Source of the DNA: Salticus scenicus
Taxonomy: Eukaryota; Arthropoda; Arachnida; Araneae; Salticidae
Reading direction: 5' to 3'
DNA length: 64,000 nt
Assembly (NCBI GenBank): GCA_963930645.1
Contig: OZ005661.1
Span: forward strand, 237,885,861-237,949,860
A program made the translations under genes and the position numbers. This document shows, piece after piece, positions 12,357 to 23,566 of this stretch. Below the pieces are notes generated by a model. That model was not told where the DNA came from, ran no database searches, and saw nothing but the letters and a program-made list of their open reading frames with translations. Within the stretch, counting starts at the first letter, position 1. Every line of letters begins with the position of its first letter.

Positions 12357-13823
12357 ATCTGATGTGGGCACCACATGACTTCCTTATACACCTTTAGAAA
12401 TATATACATAATGTTAAACAGCATTGTCACTGGACTCGAGATAGTTGGCTAAAAATATTTTAAAAATGCATTGTCAACGTGTTCTGAGCTTTTCTGAAAG
12501 TTTCAAATGTCTAGCTATTCGGGAAGTTAGTTGAAAATCGATTACAAGCTTTGCCCTGATAACGCTGCCGAAGGCTACAGAGATCCGAAGTAGTTGGCTA
12601 AATGTATTTTAAAAATGCATTTTCATCGTGTTCTGAACTATTCTGAAAGTTTCAAATCTCGGGAAGTTAGTTAAATAAATTTTCTGTTGACTCATATAAA
12701 CGCTGCTGAAGGCAGCAGGTATCCGAAACAGTTGGCAAAAAATATTTAACAAATGCATTGTCAACGTGTTCTGAGCTTTTCTGAAAGTTTCAAATGCCTA
12801 GCTAGTCGGGAAGTCAGTTAAAAATCGATTGCAAGATTTGTACTGGAAACGCTACCGAAGGCAGCAGGGATCCGAAAAAGTTCTCCAAAAGTATTTATGA
12901 AATGCATTTTCACCGTGTTCTGAATTATTCCTAAAGTCTCAACTGTCTAGCTGGTCGGAAAGTTTGTTAAATAAATTTTCTGTTGAATCATATAAATGCT
13001 GCTGAAGGCAGCAGGTATCCGAAACAGTTGGCTAAAAATAATTAAAAAAAAATGCATTGTCAACTTGTTCTGAGCTTTTCTGAAAGTTTCAAATGTTTAG
13101 CTGGTCGGGAAGTCAGTTAAAAATCGATTGCAAGATATGTACTGATAACGCTGAAGAAGGCCGCAGTGACCCGAAACAATTTGCTAAAAATATTTTTTAA
13201 ATGCATTGTCGCCATGTTCTGAAAGTTTTAATGTCTAGCTAGTCGGGAAGTTAGTTAAAAATCGATTGAAAGATTTGTACGTAACGCTGCGAAAGCAGCA
13301 GGGAACCGAAACAGTTGGCTAAAAATATTTAAAAAATGCATTGTCAACGTGTTCTGGGCTTTTTTGAAAGTTTCAAATGTCTAGCTAGTCGGCAAGTCAG
13401 TTAAAAATCGATTGCAACACTTGTTCAAACCGTTTTTGAGTTATTACCGTTTTTTGATACATTATGGCCAAAACCTATGTATTTTTGTTCATTATGAACC
13501 TAATTTTGCACAACTAGATGTTATAACAAAACTATGTACCAATTCGCAACTTTCTACATCCAACCGTTTTTGAGTTATGCGACACACACACACACACACA
13601 CATACATATACATACAGTCGTCACGAAAAATCGTGTAAAGTCCCTTATATCTCTAAAACGAGAGCTCGTGTTGAGACGACACTTGCAGGTGTTCAACTAT
13701 ACATCATGACAGTCACATAAATAAATTGACAACATTCAGCGATCATTCGTTTTCGAGCAATGTGAAATACAAAATCCATTTCGCAAATCGGGATTACTAT
13801 ACTTCCTTATAAGGAAGTAAAAA
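12357..13823 (+). mobile_element. F2 Helentron/DINE-like element, full copy
   Basis: The 5' end is ATCTGATGTGGGCACCACAT, a short palindrome, followed directly by GACTTCCTTATACACC. The interior is a minisatellite of seven or eight units of roughly 145 bp marked by CAGTTGGCTAAAAATATTT and CTAGCTAGTCGGGAAGTCAG. Then come a (CA)n tract at 13584-13603, a spacer, and a 3' hairpin TACTTCCTTATAAGGAAGTA at 13800-13819 followed by AAAA. The hairpin arm CTTCCTTAT repeats the 5' subterminal sequence. This matches the known plan of Helentron-associated non-autonomous elements (asymmetric terminal repeat, internal satellite, 3' stem-loop); the assignment is inferred. A second copy is at 28102. Confidence 0.7.
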
Positions 13824-13889
13824 TTAAATTACGCATATGTAGATTTTTACTGTCAAGTTATTATTAAAAAAAAAAAAAAAAAAAAAAAA

Positions 13890-15530
13890 AACTGCCCATG
13901 AGGTCACATTTGACTGTTTCTTTCCTACAATAAACTCTATGAACTGTAAATTTATTTTATCAGTTTTATTTAGAGATCCTACTGGGCGATTTTTTAAATT
14001 TTGGCGTTGAAATAAACCGAATGTTTTTCGCCAAAAAGTTTAATTTAGCAACAGCCATTTTAATCCATTTTAATTTAGGAATAGTCATTTAAAGAAATTA
14101 GACCAAAATAGTAGTCACATAAATGATCTATTTTTATCTGAATAGATAATTTTATAGGGAAAAAGAAGAAAATAATGATATGTAGTTTTAAAAATAGAAA
14201 ATTTATGTCAAGCACTATTTTAAGCCTAAAAACCATTAAAAATATAAACAGAATATGAAGAATTCTTACAAATTAACAAAAAGGTGTCCGATAAAAGTAT
14301 CAGCAAAATAGGGTTCCCCCTTTATACAAGAAATTATATTAAAGAAAAAAAAATAATCACCCATATGGTGACAAAAATTCCAAAGCCGCCAAGGGAGAGA
14401 TTTAATAAACTTGTGTAGCACGGTAATGTTTACATATTTATTTATTTATTTATTTTTATATACCAATCACTAGACTAATTTATAATACAAATATACGAGC
14501 TGCTGTGTGTGACTGTACTTGCACACTGACCAGCAGAAATATTTGATTAATTTAAATTAATATTTAAATAAATAAATAAAAAGAAGAATATGTTTAATGG
14601 GAAATATATATAACCATAAAAATCTTAGTTGTCTAAAATGCGGTAGAAATAGTGCTCATAGCATATTGTTATAAGGGATTAATTCTTTGCCCCGGATCAT
14701 TAGCACCGTTGCAATGAAAGCAGTTTTATAGGCGAAGTGAAAATAAAAGGGCAATTCATTCATTGACTTTCGGTAGGGTCAACCTTGGAGACAAACTTGA
14801 TGAGTGGGCAACCAAATTTGATGAAAAATGGTACTTTAGAACTCCTCAAGTTTAAAAGATCTCCGACACACGGGAGCACAGATCTCGAGCTTTCCATGGG
14901 ATATTCGATGGAATCATCGCAAAAAGTTATAAATAGGAGTGAGTTGATTTATGCGAGAGAGTATGTATTCACTGCAACTCAGAGTTATTCAGAGACCTAT
15001 TCTGAATGATTGCACTTTAAGGATTGAGCTCTAAGCGAATGAACACTTTTCTTGAGCTTGCGAAGATATATGCTCCGGAGTATATTATGTTATTTGCTTT
15101 ATTCCTGGGGAGCAAGTGACTTTTTTTCAGAATGTTCCAGAGGATTCATCTAATACACTGTAAAAAAATAACTATTACCAGCTGCAAGAAACTCTCTGCG
15201 ATTATTTTCTCCAATCGCAGAGAGTTTCTTGCAGCTGGTAATAGTTATTTTTGACTTTTGCTATATGAGTAACAGTTTCAACTGTTTCCAGAATAGCCGT
15301 AGCTTTACTATTGGACTGTTTTCGAGAATTTTCGTTTTAATAATAGTTTTGTTGTATCGATTCGAGAAGCTACAAAAAAATATTTAATATCACTGAGGAG
15401 ATCCCGTACTAAAGCTGTGGCGATAATAGTCGCCAACCGAAATATATTTATTTAAACGTTTCAATTATTTAATTAAAAAGAAATCATTTTATTGTAGTGA
15501 CTAGCGAAGCGGGCAAAACCTGCTAGTTTT
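13890..15530 (-). mobile_element. ACTAG/CTTCGCTGG element, inverted copy
   Basis: Read on the minus strand it starts CTAGCAGGTTTTGCCCGCTT at 15525 and matches 1110-2420 in order down to about 13900. The middle (14700-15500) differs from the plus copy, so one of the two carries a replacement or deletion. It contains the perfect palindrome at 15164-15252. The 74-codon frame at 14785-15009 is not shared with the other copy and is not called a gene. Confidence 0.6.
15164..15252. repeat. perfect 40-bp inverted repeat, 9-base loop
   Basis: Left arm 15164-15203 and right arm 15213-15252 are exact reverse complements over 40 bases; the loop is 15204-15212. The arm centre contains TACCAGCTGCAAGAAACTC. 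Just left, 15156 reads CACTGTAAAAAA, the same end as the hairpin MITE at 4943, but no matching right end is present. It is probably a very young or recently converted MITE. Confidence 0.9.
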
Positions 15531-15988
15531 TAAATATATCAAGAAATTAGTTTCGAAGATTCGCCATAAAAACAGTACTTCTCTGCCATGCATTGGTAAG
15601 AGAAATTAAATATGAATCAACTAAATATAATTTATGAAAACAAATTTTAATAAGTAAAACATGGAAGCATACTTTATTACTTTTAACACATTTTATTTAC
15701 GTAAGCATGTGTTATACACTACATATTGAATGTAAATTGTGGATGTGCAAAAGTCTGTGCCTACATACACATAACAAAACAGTTTTATTCAAATATGAAA
15801 TATTAATTTAAGAAAATTTAAAGCTTTAATTGATATAAATAAATGATTAGGTAAAAATAAGAACAGGGCTTGTATGAATATGAATCATATAAACAAATAA
15901 TAATCATAATAATAATAATAATACATATAATTTTTACCTATTATAATTAATAAAACATGATAAAAAGAAATTATATAAAAAGGAAATA

Positions 15989-16789
15989 CAGTAGCTGCCG
16001 CTTAATAAAATCACTGGTTAATAAAATCAGCCGCTTAATCTGATCAAATTGCCAGGACCGGAATCAAATCAATACAAACTATTGTTGAAACCGCCGCTTA
16101 ATAAAATTTGCATCGCCGGTTAATAAACTCAAAAAAAATATCCTCAGCAGCCAAAATTATCATTTATGCACACAAAAAAAAAATTTCATTTACATTGTAA
16201 CTTTTTTTTTTAAATAAAAAAAAGAAATTAAAGTACCCGTTGTCGCTCATTGTCGAAAATTTTACACTTGCAGCATAGTTACAAATTAAATATGCCCCAT
16301 AACTTATCTCCCTAACAATTTCAAGGAACGTATTTTTCAAAGCGCAGTAATAAGTTACAAATTTGATTTGATTTACAAATGATATATATATATATATATA
16401 TATTAATTATTAAAAGACAATTTCTAGTTCTTATTTTGAAATAGCTATAAATTAAGAGGTTCAAACGGAAAGCTTTTAAATTTATGAAAAAAGCGTGATA
16501 ATACTTTGGGTAAAATAAAATAATGATGATTTTCCTTGAAGAAAAGCGCATAGAAATTTGAAATGCATTTACTTTAATTATATCGGAGGAATAATTAATT
16601 ATTTATCAAAAATTAATTAATATTGTTTACTAATTCCATTATTCGTTGCCTTTTGAAATTTCTTTCCAAGTTTAGGGAAGTAATACCTTTACCTTGAGTG
16701 CAGGAACGTTCGCCGGATATAAAAATCAGCAGCTTAATAAAATCACTTTGCCCCAGAACGAATGTGATTTTAATAAGCGGCGGGAACCG
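15989..16789. mobile_element. pogo/Tigger-like MITE with TA target site
   Basis: It begins CAGTAGCTGCCGCTTAATAA and ends as the complement of CGGTTCCCGCCGCTTATTAA, flanked by TA on both sides. The motif CCGCTTAATAAAATC repeats in direct and inverted form through the first 130 and last 70 bases. Copy B (near 45090) lacks the insert, which supports the boundaries. No transposase frame is left; the short minus frames at 16321-16804 are not credible genes. Confidence 0.75.
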
Positions 16790-17582
16790 TATACATATAT
16801 TCATTGTACGAGCTTGTTTTTAAGAAAATATACATATACATATACATTATTGATCTGACGCAATGTAATATATTTACCTATTATTTTGTCATTCTTTACT
16901 ATATTTCATATACATGTATAGAAAACAGGGCAGTTTCGAATCACGTAGGAGAGGTCTTCATCCTATAGTGGATTGATAAAGGCGGAAATTTAATGATTGA
17001 TGACTATATATATTTAATGTTATTTGTTTGAAAGTATTTTTTGAAAAAAAAAAAAAAAATATTTTACAAAAAAAAAAAAAAAAAAAACTGTAATTTATGG
17101 ATTTATTTATTTATTTCCTTTTTGAAATCACAAAACATTTCAGAAGAAAATATTATAGACATCTATATGGACATATCTATCATCTATCTATCTGTGTGTT
17201 TGTGTGTGCTTGCGTGCATGTATATATATGTATATGAAAATAAATTTAGAAACAAGCTTAGAAATGTAAAATGAATATTAATCCCAGAAAAACAAGGAAA
17301 TCTTCATCAGGGTCTGTAAGCTTTTTAGGACTAATATATATATCTAGATATATTTAATATATTAAATTGTTTCTCAATTTATTTTCATAACTATAAATGT
17401 TATATTTCCTTTTTCTTCATTTTGCTCATTTTTTATAAACAATTCGTTTTACTGCTTTTAATTTCAAATTTTGTATCACACTTTTCGTAATTGATTTCAA
17501 GATTTTGATTATATATATATATATGAACATCTTCCAAAATGCAGAATCTAAAAAAAAAATATTCTTTTAAATAAAATTAATC
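16790..17582. other. gene-free duplication DNA
   Basis: Matches copy B around 45130-45860 (TA, ATCT and GTGT microsatellites, poly-A near 17044 and 17070). No gene recognised. Confidence 0.4.
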
Positions 17583-18840
17583 ATTTAAATAGTCACATTT
17601 ATATATATATTACTTTTTCTGAAAAATTTTTATGCAACTATTTTTTAAAAAAATATATCTTTTTATCCATATTTCTCCCTTTTAGAGAGAATGAATATGT
17701 TAATGAGAAGAAAACTAATTAATAGAAAGCGACAGAAACTGCATGATAGAATAATATAATAAAAAAACATATTTGTATATAATTAATAGTTTCATGATGG
17801 ATTCTTACAAATTCTCAAAAAATCTTCATTTTTTTTCTCTTACAAAGAACGTTTAATACGTTTTGCACACTTGACATTAAGAATATAGTAGAAATCCCGT
17901 TTCCAGAATAGTTTGGACCGTAATATTTTTAATATTCGACTTTCCATAACAATTTTTGTATAATCTGGAAGCAAACACTTCATGCACAAATAACCACGCG
18001 TAGGAGAATCATCATAGCATTAATTCTTTGTGGCCGAGAGTTGAGTAACTTGTTATGGAAGAAGAGTTCCTTATGAATCTATATACATATACGACAATTC
18101 TGATAAAGTATTCTTGTAAACATTCAAATCGTTTTCCGGGGAAATATCTCGTGTCAATATAGAAGTGGGACGAAGACGATTTCACTCTTTTAGTAATGTG
18201 ATATGAGATGATGCCCCCATTTTGGATTTTTTGCTGTATAAAATAAAAGCGGGACGTGGATGCTTTAAAACGTTCCAAAAAAAAACCACACTTTTGATAT
18301 GTTTTGCATTATATACATTCAGTTTGAGGGTGGATTACACATGTTCCAAATTTACGTCGTTCTCAATTATTTAATTTAATATATAGATGTAGATTCAGTA
18401 TTTCATAAATCTGTACTGATAACTATAAAAGGTTTAAATCCAAAAAATGTCGATTTTAAGTTAAGTACATAGTCAGACTCAGAAAAAAATTCTCTATCGA
18501 TTAATATAAAAGATTTAAGGCCACGCCATTTTGCCTTTGAGAAAACCCATTGGTAAAAAAAGATTCAAGTCAGAAATTTAGCATACATGTTTGGTATAAA
18601 ATATTTAATTCAATTTGTTCCCTTTATTAAATGAAGATTGACAATCACTGAATGGTATAAAGGGTATAAGTCAACATAACCCCTTTTTCCTAATCGATTC
18701 TTCTGATTAGATTTTAGTTAGTTTAAATTTATTTTTCGTCTCCTGAAAAATTAATAATATGCAATTAAATCCTATATACTTACCAGTACAGAAATTATGT
18801 TGTTATTTGTGAAATATAAAAAAAGAAGCCTTTTTGTTAA
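17583..18840. repeat. local tandem duplication, unit 1
   Basis: It runs from TCATTTAAATAGTCACATTT to GCCTTTTTGTTAAA and is followed immediately by unit 2 (18841-19730), which repeats its blocks in order. Examples are CGACAGAAACTG, TAATAGTTTCATGATGG, AATACGTTTTGCACACTTGA and TTCTTTGTGGCC. Copy B has a single unit (about 45870-46850), so the duplication arose in copy A. About 370 bases (18420-18790) occur only in unit 1. A decayed Tigger-like end (AGTAGAAATCCCGTTTCCAG) lies at 17888. Confidence 0.75.
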
Positions 18841-19730
18841 ATAATCACATTTATACATATCTATATTACTTTTTCTGAAAAAAAAATTATGTAATTATTT
18901 TTAAAACTTTCTTCATTATAATATCTTTTTTATCTATATTTCTTTCTTTTAAAGAAAATAAATATGTTAATGCGATGAAAACAAATTAATCGAAATCGAC
19001 AGAAACTGTATCATAGAATAATCTTGTAAAAAAAGGGTATCGGTATATGATTAATAGTTTCATGGTGGGTTATTACGAATTCGCCATAAATCTTCATTTT
19101 TTCTATTGCAAAGAGCGTTTAATACGTTTTGCACACTTGAAATTAAGAATACAGTAGAAACCCAGTTACCAGAACGATTTGGACCGTAAAATTTTTAGTA
19201 TTCCAACTTCCGTAGCAATTTTTGTATAATCTGGAGGCAACCACTTCATGCACAGATAACCACGCGTAAGAGAATCATCATAGCGTTAATTCTTTGTGGC
19301 CAAAAGTTGAGTAACTTGTTATGGAGAAAGAGTTCCTTATGAATACATATATTTCAATTCTGATAACGTGTTCTTGTAAACGTTCAAATCGTTTTCCATG
19401 GAAATATCTCGTGTCAATATAGAAGTGTGATGAAGACGATTTCACTCTTTTAGTAATGTAATAATTCGGCTTATTTAATAAAGAGATGATGCCTCATTTT
19501 GGATTTTTTTTCTGTATGAACGAAAAGCGAGACGAGTATGCTTTAAAAAGTTCCAAAAAACCCACATTTGTTATGCTTTGCATTATATATATTCAGTTTG
19601 ATGGTGAATTACACATGTTCCTAGTTTACGTCGTTCTCAATTATGAAAATTATTATGTAGATGTAGATTCAATATTCCATAAATTATACTGCTATTAGTG
19701 AAATATAAAAAAAAAGCAAGCCTTTCTGTT
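18841..19730. repeat. local tandem duplication, unit 2
   Basis: Second unit of the pair described at 17583. It contains AGTAGAAACCCAGTTACCAG near 19152, a better-kept relative of the Tigger-like terminal sequence. The short open frame at 19486-19698 has no counterpart in unit 1 and is not a gene. Confidence 0.75.
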
Positions 19731-20142
19731 AAACACATTTTTAGATACCGGAAAGAAGCCTTCAAGTTAAGCAAATTTTCAGATAATCGGGATTCTCTTA
19801 ACTAGGATAATACTGTATATCAGCAGTCGTATGCTAATCAAACTACATGAAGTTACTTTGAAAATTTGGCATCATAAGTGCCATATTATTTCCACTGTTA
19901 CTACGACGAAAAGTCCTTTTTTTTTTTTGTTTCTGCTCTTTGCAAAATGAACCCAAACTGACACTGAAGTGCACATTGGAACTTGACAATGGTCGGTTGT
20001 GTCATTCTTGTTTATGACCGTCAAGGACATGGCCGCATAAAATCTCTGGAAGCTGTCTTCTCATACACATGACACATTAGGCATTAGCTTTACCCTATAA
20101 TCGGTGAAGATGGTAATTTCAGTTTATTGTACTAACCAGTGT

Positions 20143-20757
20143 TGCCAGATTTTGTGACAATTTGTTTATTCAATAATCACCAATAATTGTGGGAAGTGAT
20201 AATTTCACTCAGAGAAAATTCTGTAGCTGACATCTAGAATCTAAATTGTGGCTCTAGAAAAAATAGTTCCATGTCATCCTTATAAAATCTAGTCCCCTTT
20301 TAAAGCGAGTTCTAGAAACCTGTATTAGAATTCTAGAGCGTTTGCCTATATTCTCGAGAGTGAAGCTATTTAAAAATTTCTTCGAATATAAGAGGCGGGT
20401 TTAAATAACTATAATCTTGATTTATTACGCAAATCTAGAAAATCAAGCGAGAATTTTTCGCAATACGAAAGATTCAGAATATTTTTTCACCATCTAGAAA
20501 CGTGTAGAGTAGAAATTCTCGATCATTTCGTCTATTCAGTTTATTGGCATGCCTTATGCGCATAGCTCGGAAATCTATATTTTAGTTAAGGAATTTAGAA
20601 AATGACCACTTATTCATTCTAGAGGATGCCGGTATATATTTTTTCTCGGTGTTATACACATAATGTACGTTTAATGTACGAAGTGTTTAGACAATCGTTA
20701 CATTTAATATCTAGCGGTGGCTTTTGAATAGAAAAGACGCAAAATCTGGTCATACTG
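20143..20757. mobile_element. hAT-like MITE with a second MITE inside
   Basis: The outer ends are CAGTGTTGCCAGATTTTGTG and the complement of CAGTATGACCAGATTTTGCG. Flanking GTACTAAC and AGACTAAA are only partly alike, so the target duplication is unclear. Inside, 20211-20655 has its own ends CACTCAGAGAAAATTCTGTA and the complement of CACCGAGAAAAAATATATAC, with many TCTAGAA motifs between. Copy B (near 47440) lacks the whole block. Confidence 0.65.
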
Positions 20758-20759
20758 AG

Positions 20760-22279
20760 ACTAAACACAAAATAGTAAACATTCATCTGCATTGATAGAT
20801 GTGAAAGGAATTTTTTGATTCTTTTAGTCGAAATTAGAAATTTGCTCAGCTTTCTTTAATAACGGTTTAAGCTTTGAGTTATTCGGTAACAATGTTACAT
20901 TTTTTAGCGTACATGTAAATTTGTGCAATGCTGGTGCAAAGGTACGAAATTTTACCAAACAAAAATTACAGAGTAAGAGAGTGTAAGCTGAATCAGATAA
21001 ATTACTGCATTATATTAATATGTATACATTTAAACAATTTATGGAATTAACATACGTATTAGTACGTTTTGCACATATGTGTTTCAATGAAAATTTAAGT
21101 AAATATTTACAAGCCCATTTATAATATGACAAAGTAGCTCATGAAATAACTATTAAATATTAAAATAAACCGATGATTTTTAAAGATGAATAGAGTTTCT
21201 TTAACACTGAACACTTTTTCCATTTCAAGTAGTCAACATACGTTAAAGTCTAAAAATATGTCCCCGAAAGTTGTCCAATGTTTATGTTAAACGTATTAAT
21301 ATTTACGATCTCCATCACATTCAAGGAAGTGTTTATGTTAAAGTTCTGAAATGTTTGATTATGAAAGAAGTAACAATAATCTTAAGAATAAAGAAAAATA
21401 TCAGATTCCATTAAATTTAAATTATTCAAGAGAATTAAAAACTTCGTCACCGCCAAGATTTAATTTATACATTTAACACGTTTCTGTACATTAATGTGAA
21501 TTTTTAAAATAGTTTGGTTTGCATGAGACGAATTATTGTGAAACAGTCTAAAATTTCATTTTATATATTTTAAATGCATTTTTATTTTCTCAAACTTTTC
21601 AAAAAATTACTTAAACCATGAAATAAAATTTATGTAGCATTTTTAACTACTTTTATATTTTAGATAATTTAAATCAAAGTTTTAAAAATCCTTTTAACTT
21701 TTTTTTTTTTATGTATTAAAATTCATTATCATTTTTTCACTGCCACGTGACAAATTGGTAGTTATTATCGATAATATCGAAATTTACTTCGTTTAGATAA
21801 TGAATGCAAATTAAAAAAAAAAAAACATGTATTTGACTTATACTGGAATTCCTAAAAAATACTCCAGATACTTTTAATTAAAAATTTATCATATGTACTA
21901 TATTGCACTTCTCTAAATATCTGCTAATCTGTATGTATATACAAAGATATCCCATAGATATATTTCTGAGATTTTTCAATTTTAAAGTGCATACTGAGTG
22001 AACGACATTTAAGTAGTTTAATATTTCTCAAAGTTTTTGTAACTAATGTCAGGCATATTTAGTGCAACATTCCTTAGAATATGACTTATTTCACTTATTT
22101 TTATATTTGACATAATTACAGTACTTTCATTATATGTATGTATGTAATATAAGAAACGTAAATGGGAAGCTTAATAATTTGATTTATTGCACGAATTATA
22201 TTTCCTTAAATGTCTGTGCGAAGGTTTTCATATGCCAATAAGTGCAGTTAAGTGAAGAATAGATTATAATAAATCCAGA
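20760..22279. other. 3' flank of receptor A, no gene seen
   Basis: AT-rich DNA that matches copy B at 47540-50046 apart from the F3 element inserted there. It presumably includes the 3' untranslated region of receptor A. ATAATAAATCC at 22267 lies just past the stop codon, but a polyadenylation site cannot be fixed from sequence alone. Confidence 0.4.
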
Positions 22280-23566
22280 TTATTTATTGTTTATTCTTGA
22301 TTTTAGATGTTTCTTGAAACAGACATTCTGACTACAGTAAAACAACATTTCTCCAAAAAACAATAATATGGATAGAATATATCCTGCTAGCAGTAATATA
22401 AATGCCGGAGCAATATCCATCACTCTTAAGCTTCTCACATCTGTGTCTTCTTTATTCCGAATATTTAGAAGACGAGGAATATTATACCAAAGATAATCGT
22501 CCCTAATGTGTTTGAAATAAAGACCAGAATCTACTATTTTATGAACAAATATGTCTACTAGTCTTTTACAACAAAAATCCTTATCGATGTACATTCCACT
22601 CAAATATCCAAAAATGTGGTCATCTGAGATAATTTTGTTTCCGACAAACCTTAGTTGAAGCCCTACGTAATTGCTTATAAAAGCAAGATTTTTATTGGTT
22701 GTTTCATCAAAAAAGCTTTTGAAAACATCATCATCATCATCATAACTCAAACCATTTTTTAACAGGTCTCTTGCTATAACCTGATATTTTGTATCTTTAG
22801 ATGATGTTAGGGTTTTAAAACCAACATATCTGGGATAGGCAATGCATTGATAGTCTCCGTTTTGAACAGCGTCACTTAATTTCGACCAAGTGTCAACTAT
22901 GTTGACAGCAGGAATGGCAAGGAACGAAAAAAACACGGAACTGTATATAAGTCCCAGAAACATAGCCCCTAAAATCCATGTGCGATGTAGTATTTTTTGT
23001 GACATACACAAAGGTCTAAAATTAGAATTTTGCTTAAACAATACGGCAAAAATATGAAAAACAATTTTGCCCAACGTATACTTCCATTTAAAAACTATGT
23101 AAGATACTAATGTTAGCACAATGAACACTGCAAAAATAGTAATCCAAACAAATGGTGAAAATGTTTCAAAAATTCCAAACATCTTCACTGATGGTTTTGG
23201 TTTTATTATCATGAATGAAATAGGTTGCATAAGAGGTGGATAAGCATAATTTTCTAAGCGATCATGATTCATACGGTACTCTTGCACTATAATATCCATA
23301 GGTAAGCAACTTGAATTACGAAGATTTAACTTCGGTGTCCCATTGGTCGTATCTAAATGTTTTGATAGATAAGGAATAACATTCGCTTTTTCAAATGATT
23401 TCGTAAATGTTGTAAGATAGTCTCTGAGAAGTATTAGATTTTTAAACTGAGATCGTTTTTTCAAAAGATTTATAAATTCTTGTCTAGAATACAGCTTCTC
23501 TGAGTAAGCCTTTTGCAGGTAAGGCTGCACAGAACAACCAATCGTGACTTCTTTGTACGGCACCAT
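22280..23566 (-). CDS. divergent ionotropic receptor (IR), receptor A
   Basis: A 428-residue single-exon frame with the layout of the variant ionotropic glutamate receptor family, which are ligand-gated cation channels of chemosensory cell membranes. Residues 1-137 are a short, divergent S1 half of the ligand pocket, ending ENYAYPPL...ISFMIIKPKP. TM1 is about 139-159 (WITIFAVFIVLTLVSYIVF), the pore region about 164-184 and TM2 about 197-219 (ending SFLAIP). S2 is 220-385 and TM3 about 386-409, then a short tail. No signal peptide or amino-terminal domain is seen. The ATG is preceded two codons upstream by an in-frame TAA; an upstream exon joining near AATTAAG|TT cannot be excluded. Residues 276-280 are five aspartates from a GAT/CAT trinucleotide run absent in the paralogue. 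The ligand is unknown; the canonical glutamate-binding arginine is not recognisable. Confidence 0.88.
   Translation of the reverse strand: MVPYKEVTIGCSVQPYLQKAYSEKLYSRQEFINLLKKRSQFKNLILLRDYLTTFTKSFEKANVIPYLSKHLDTTNGTPKLNLRNSSCLPMDIIVQEYRMNHDRLENYAYPPLMQPISFMIIKPKPSVKMFGIFETFSPFVWITIFAVFIVLTLVSYIVFKWKYTLGKIVFHIFAVLFKQNSNFRPLCMSQKILHRTWILGAMFLGLIYSSVFFSFLAIPAVNIVDTWSKLSDAVQNGDYQCIAYPRYVGFKTLTSSKDTKYQVIARDLLKNGLSYDDDDDVFKSFFDETTNKNLAFISNYVGLQLRFVGNKIISDDHIFGYLSGMYIDKDFCCKRLVDIFVHKIVDSGLYFKHIRDDYLWYNIPRLLNIRNKEDTDVRSLRVMDIAPAFILLLAGYILSILLFFGEMLFYCSQNVCFKKHLKSRINNK

Noticed and set aside
12430..13420. Regularly spaced repeats resembling a CRISPR array
   Set aside because: Units are about 145 bp, diverged and contiguous, with no short constant repeat and unique spacers; the genome is eukaryotic. 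It is the F2 minisatellite.
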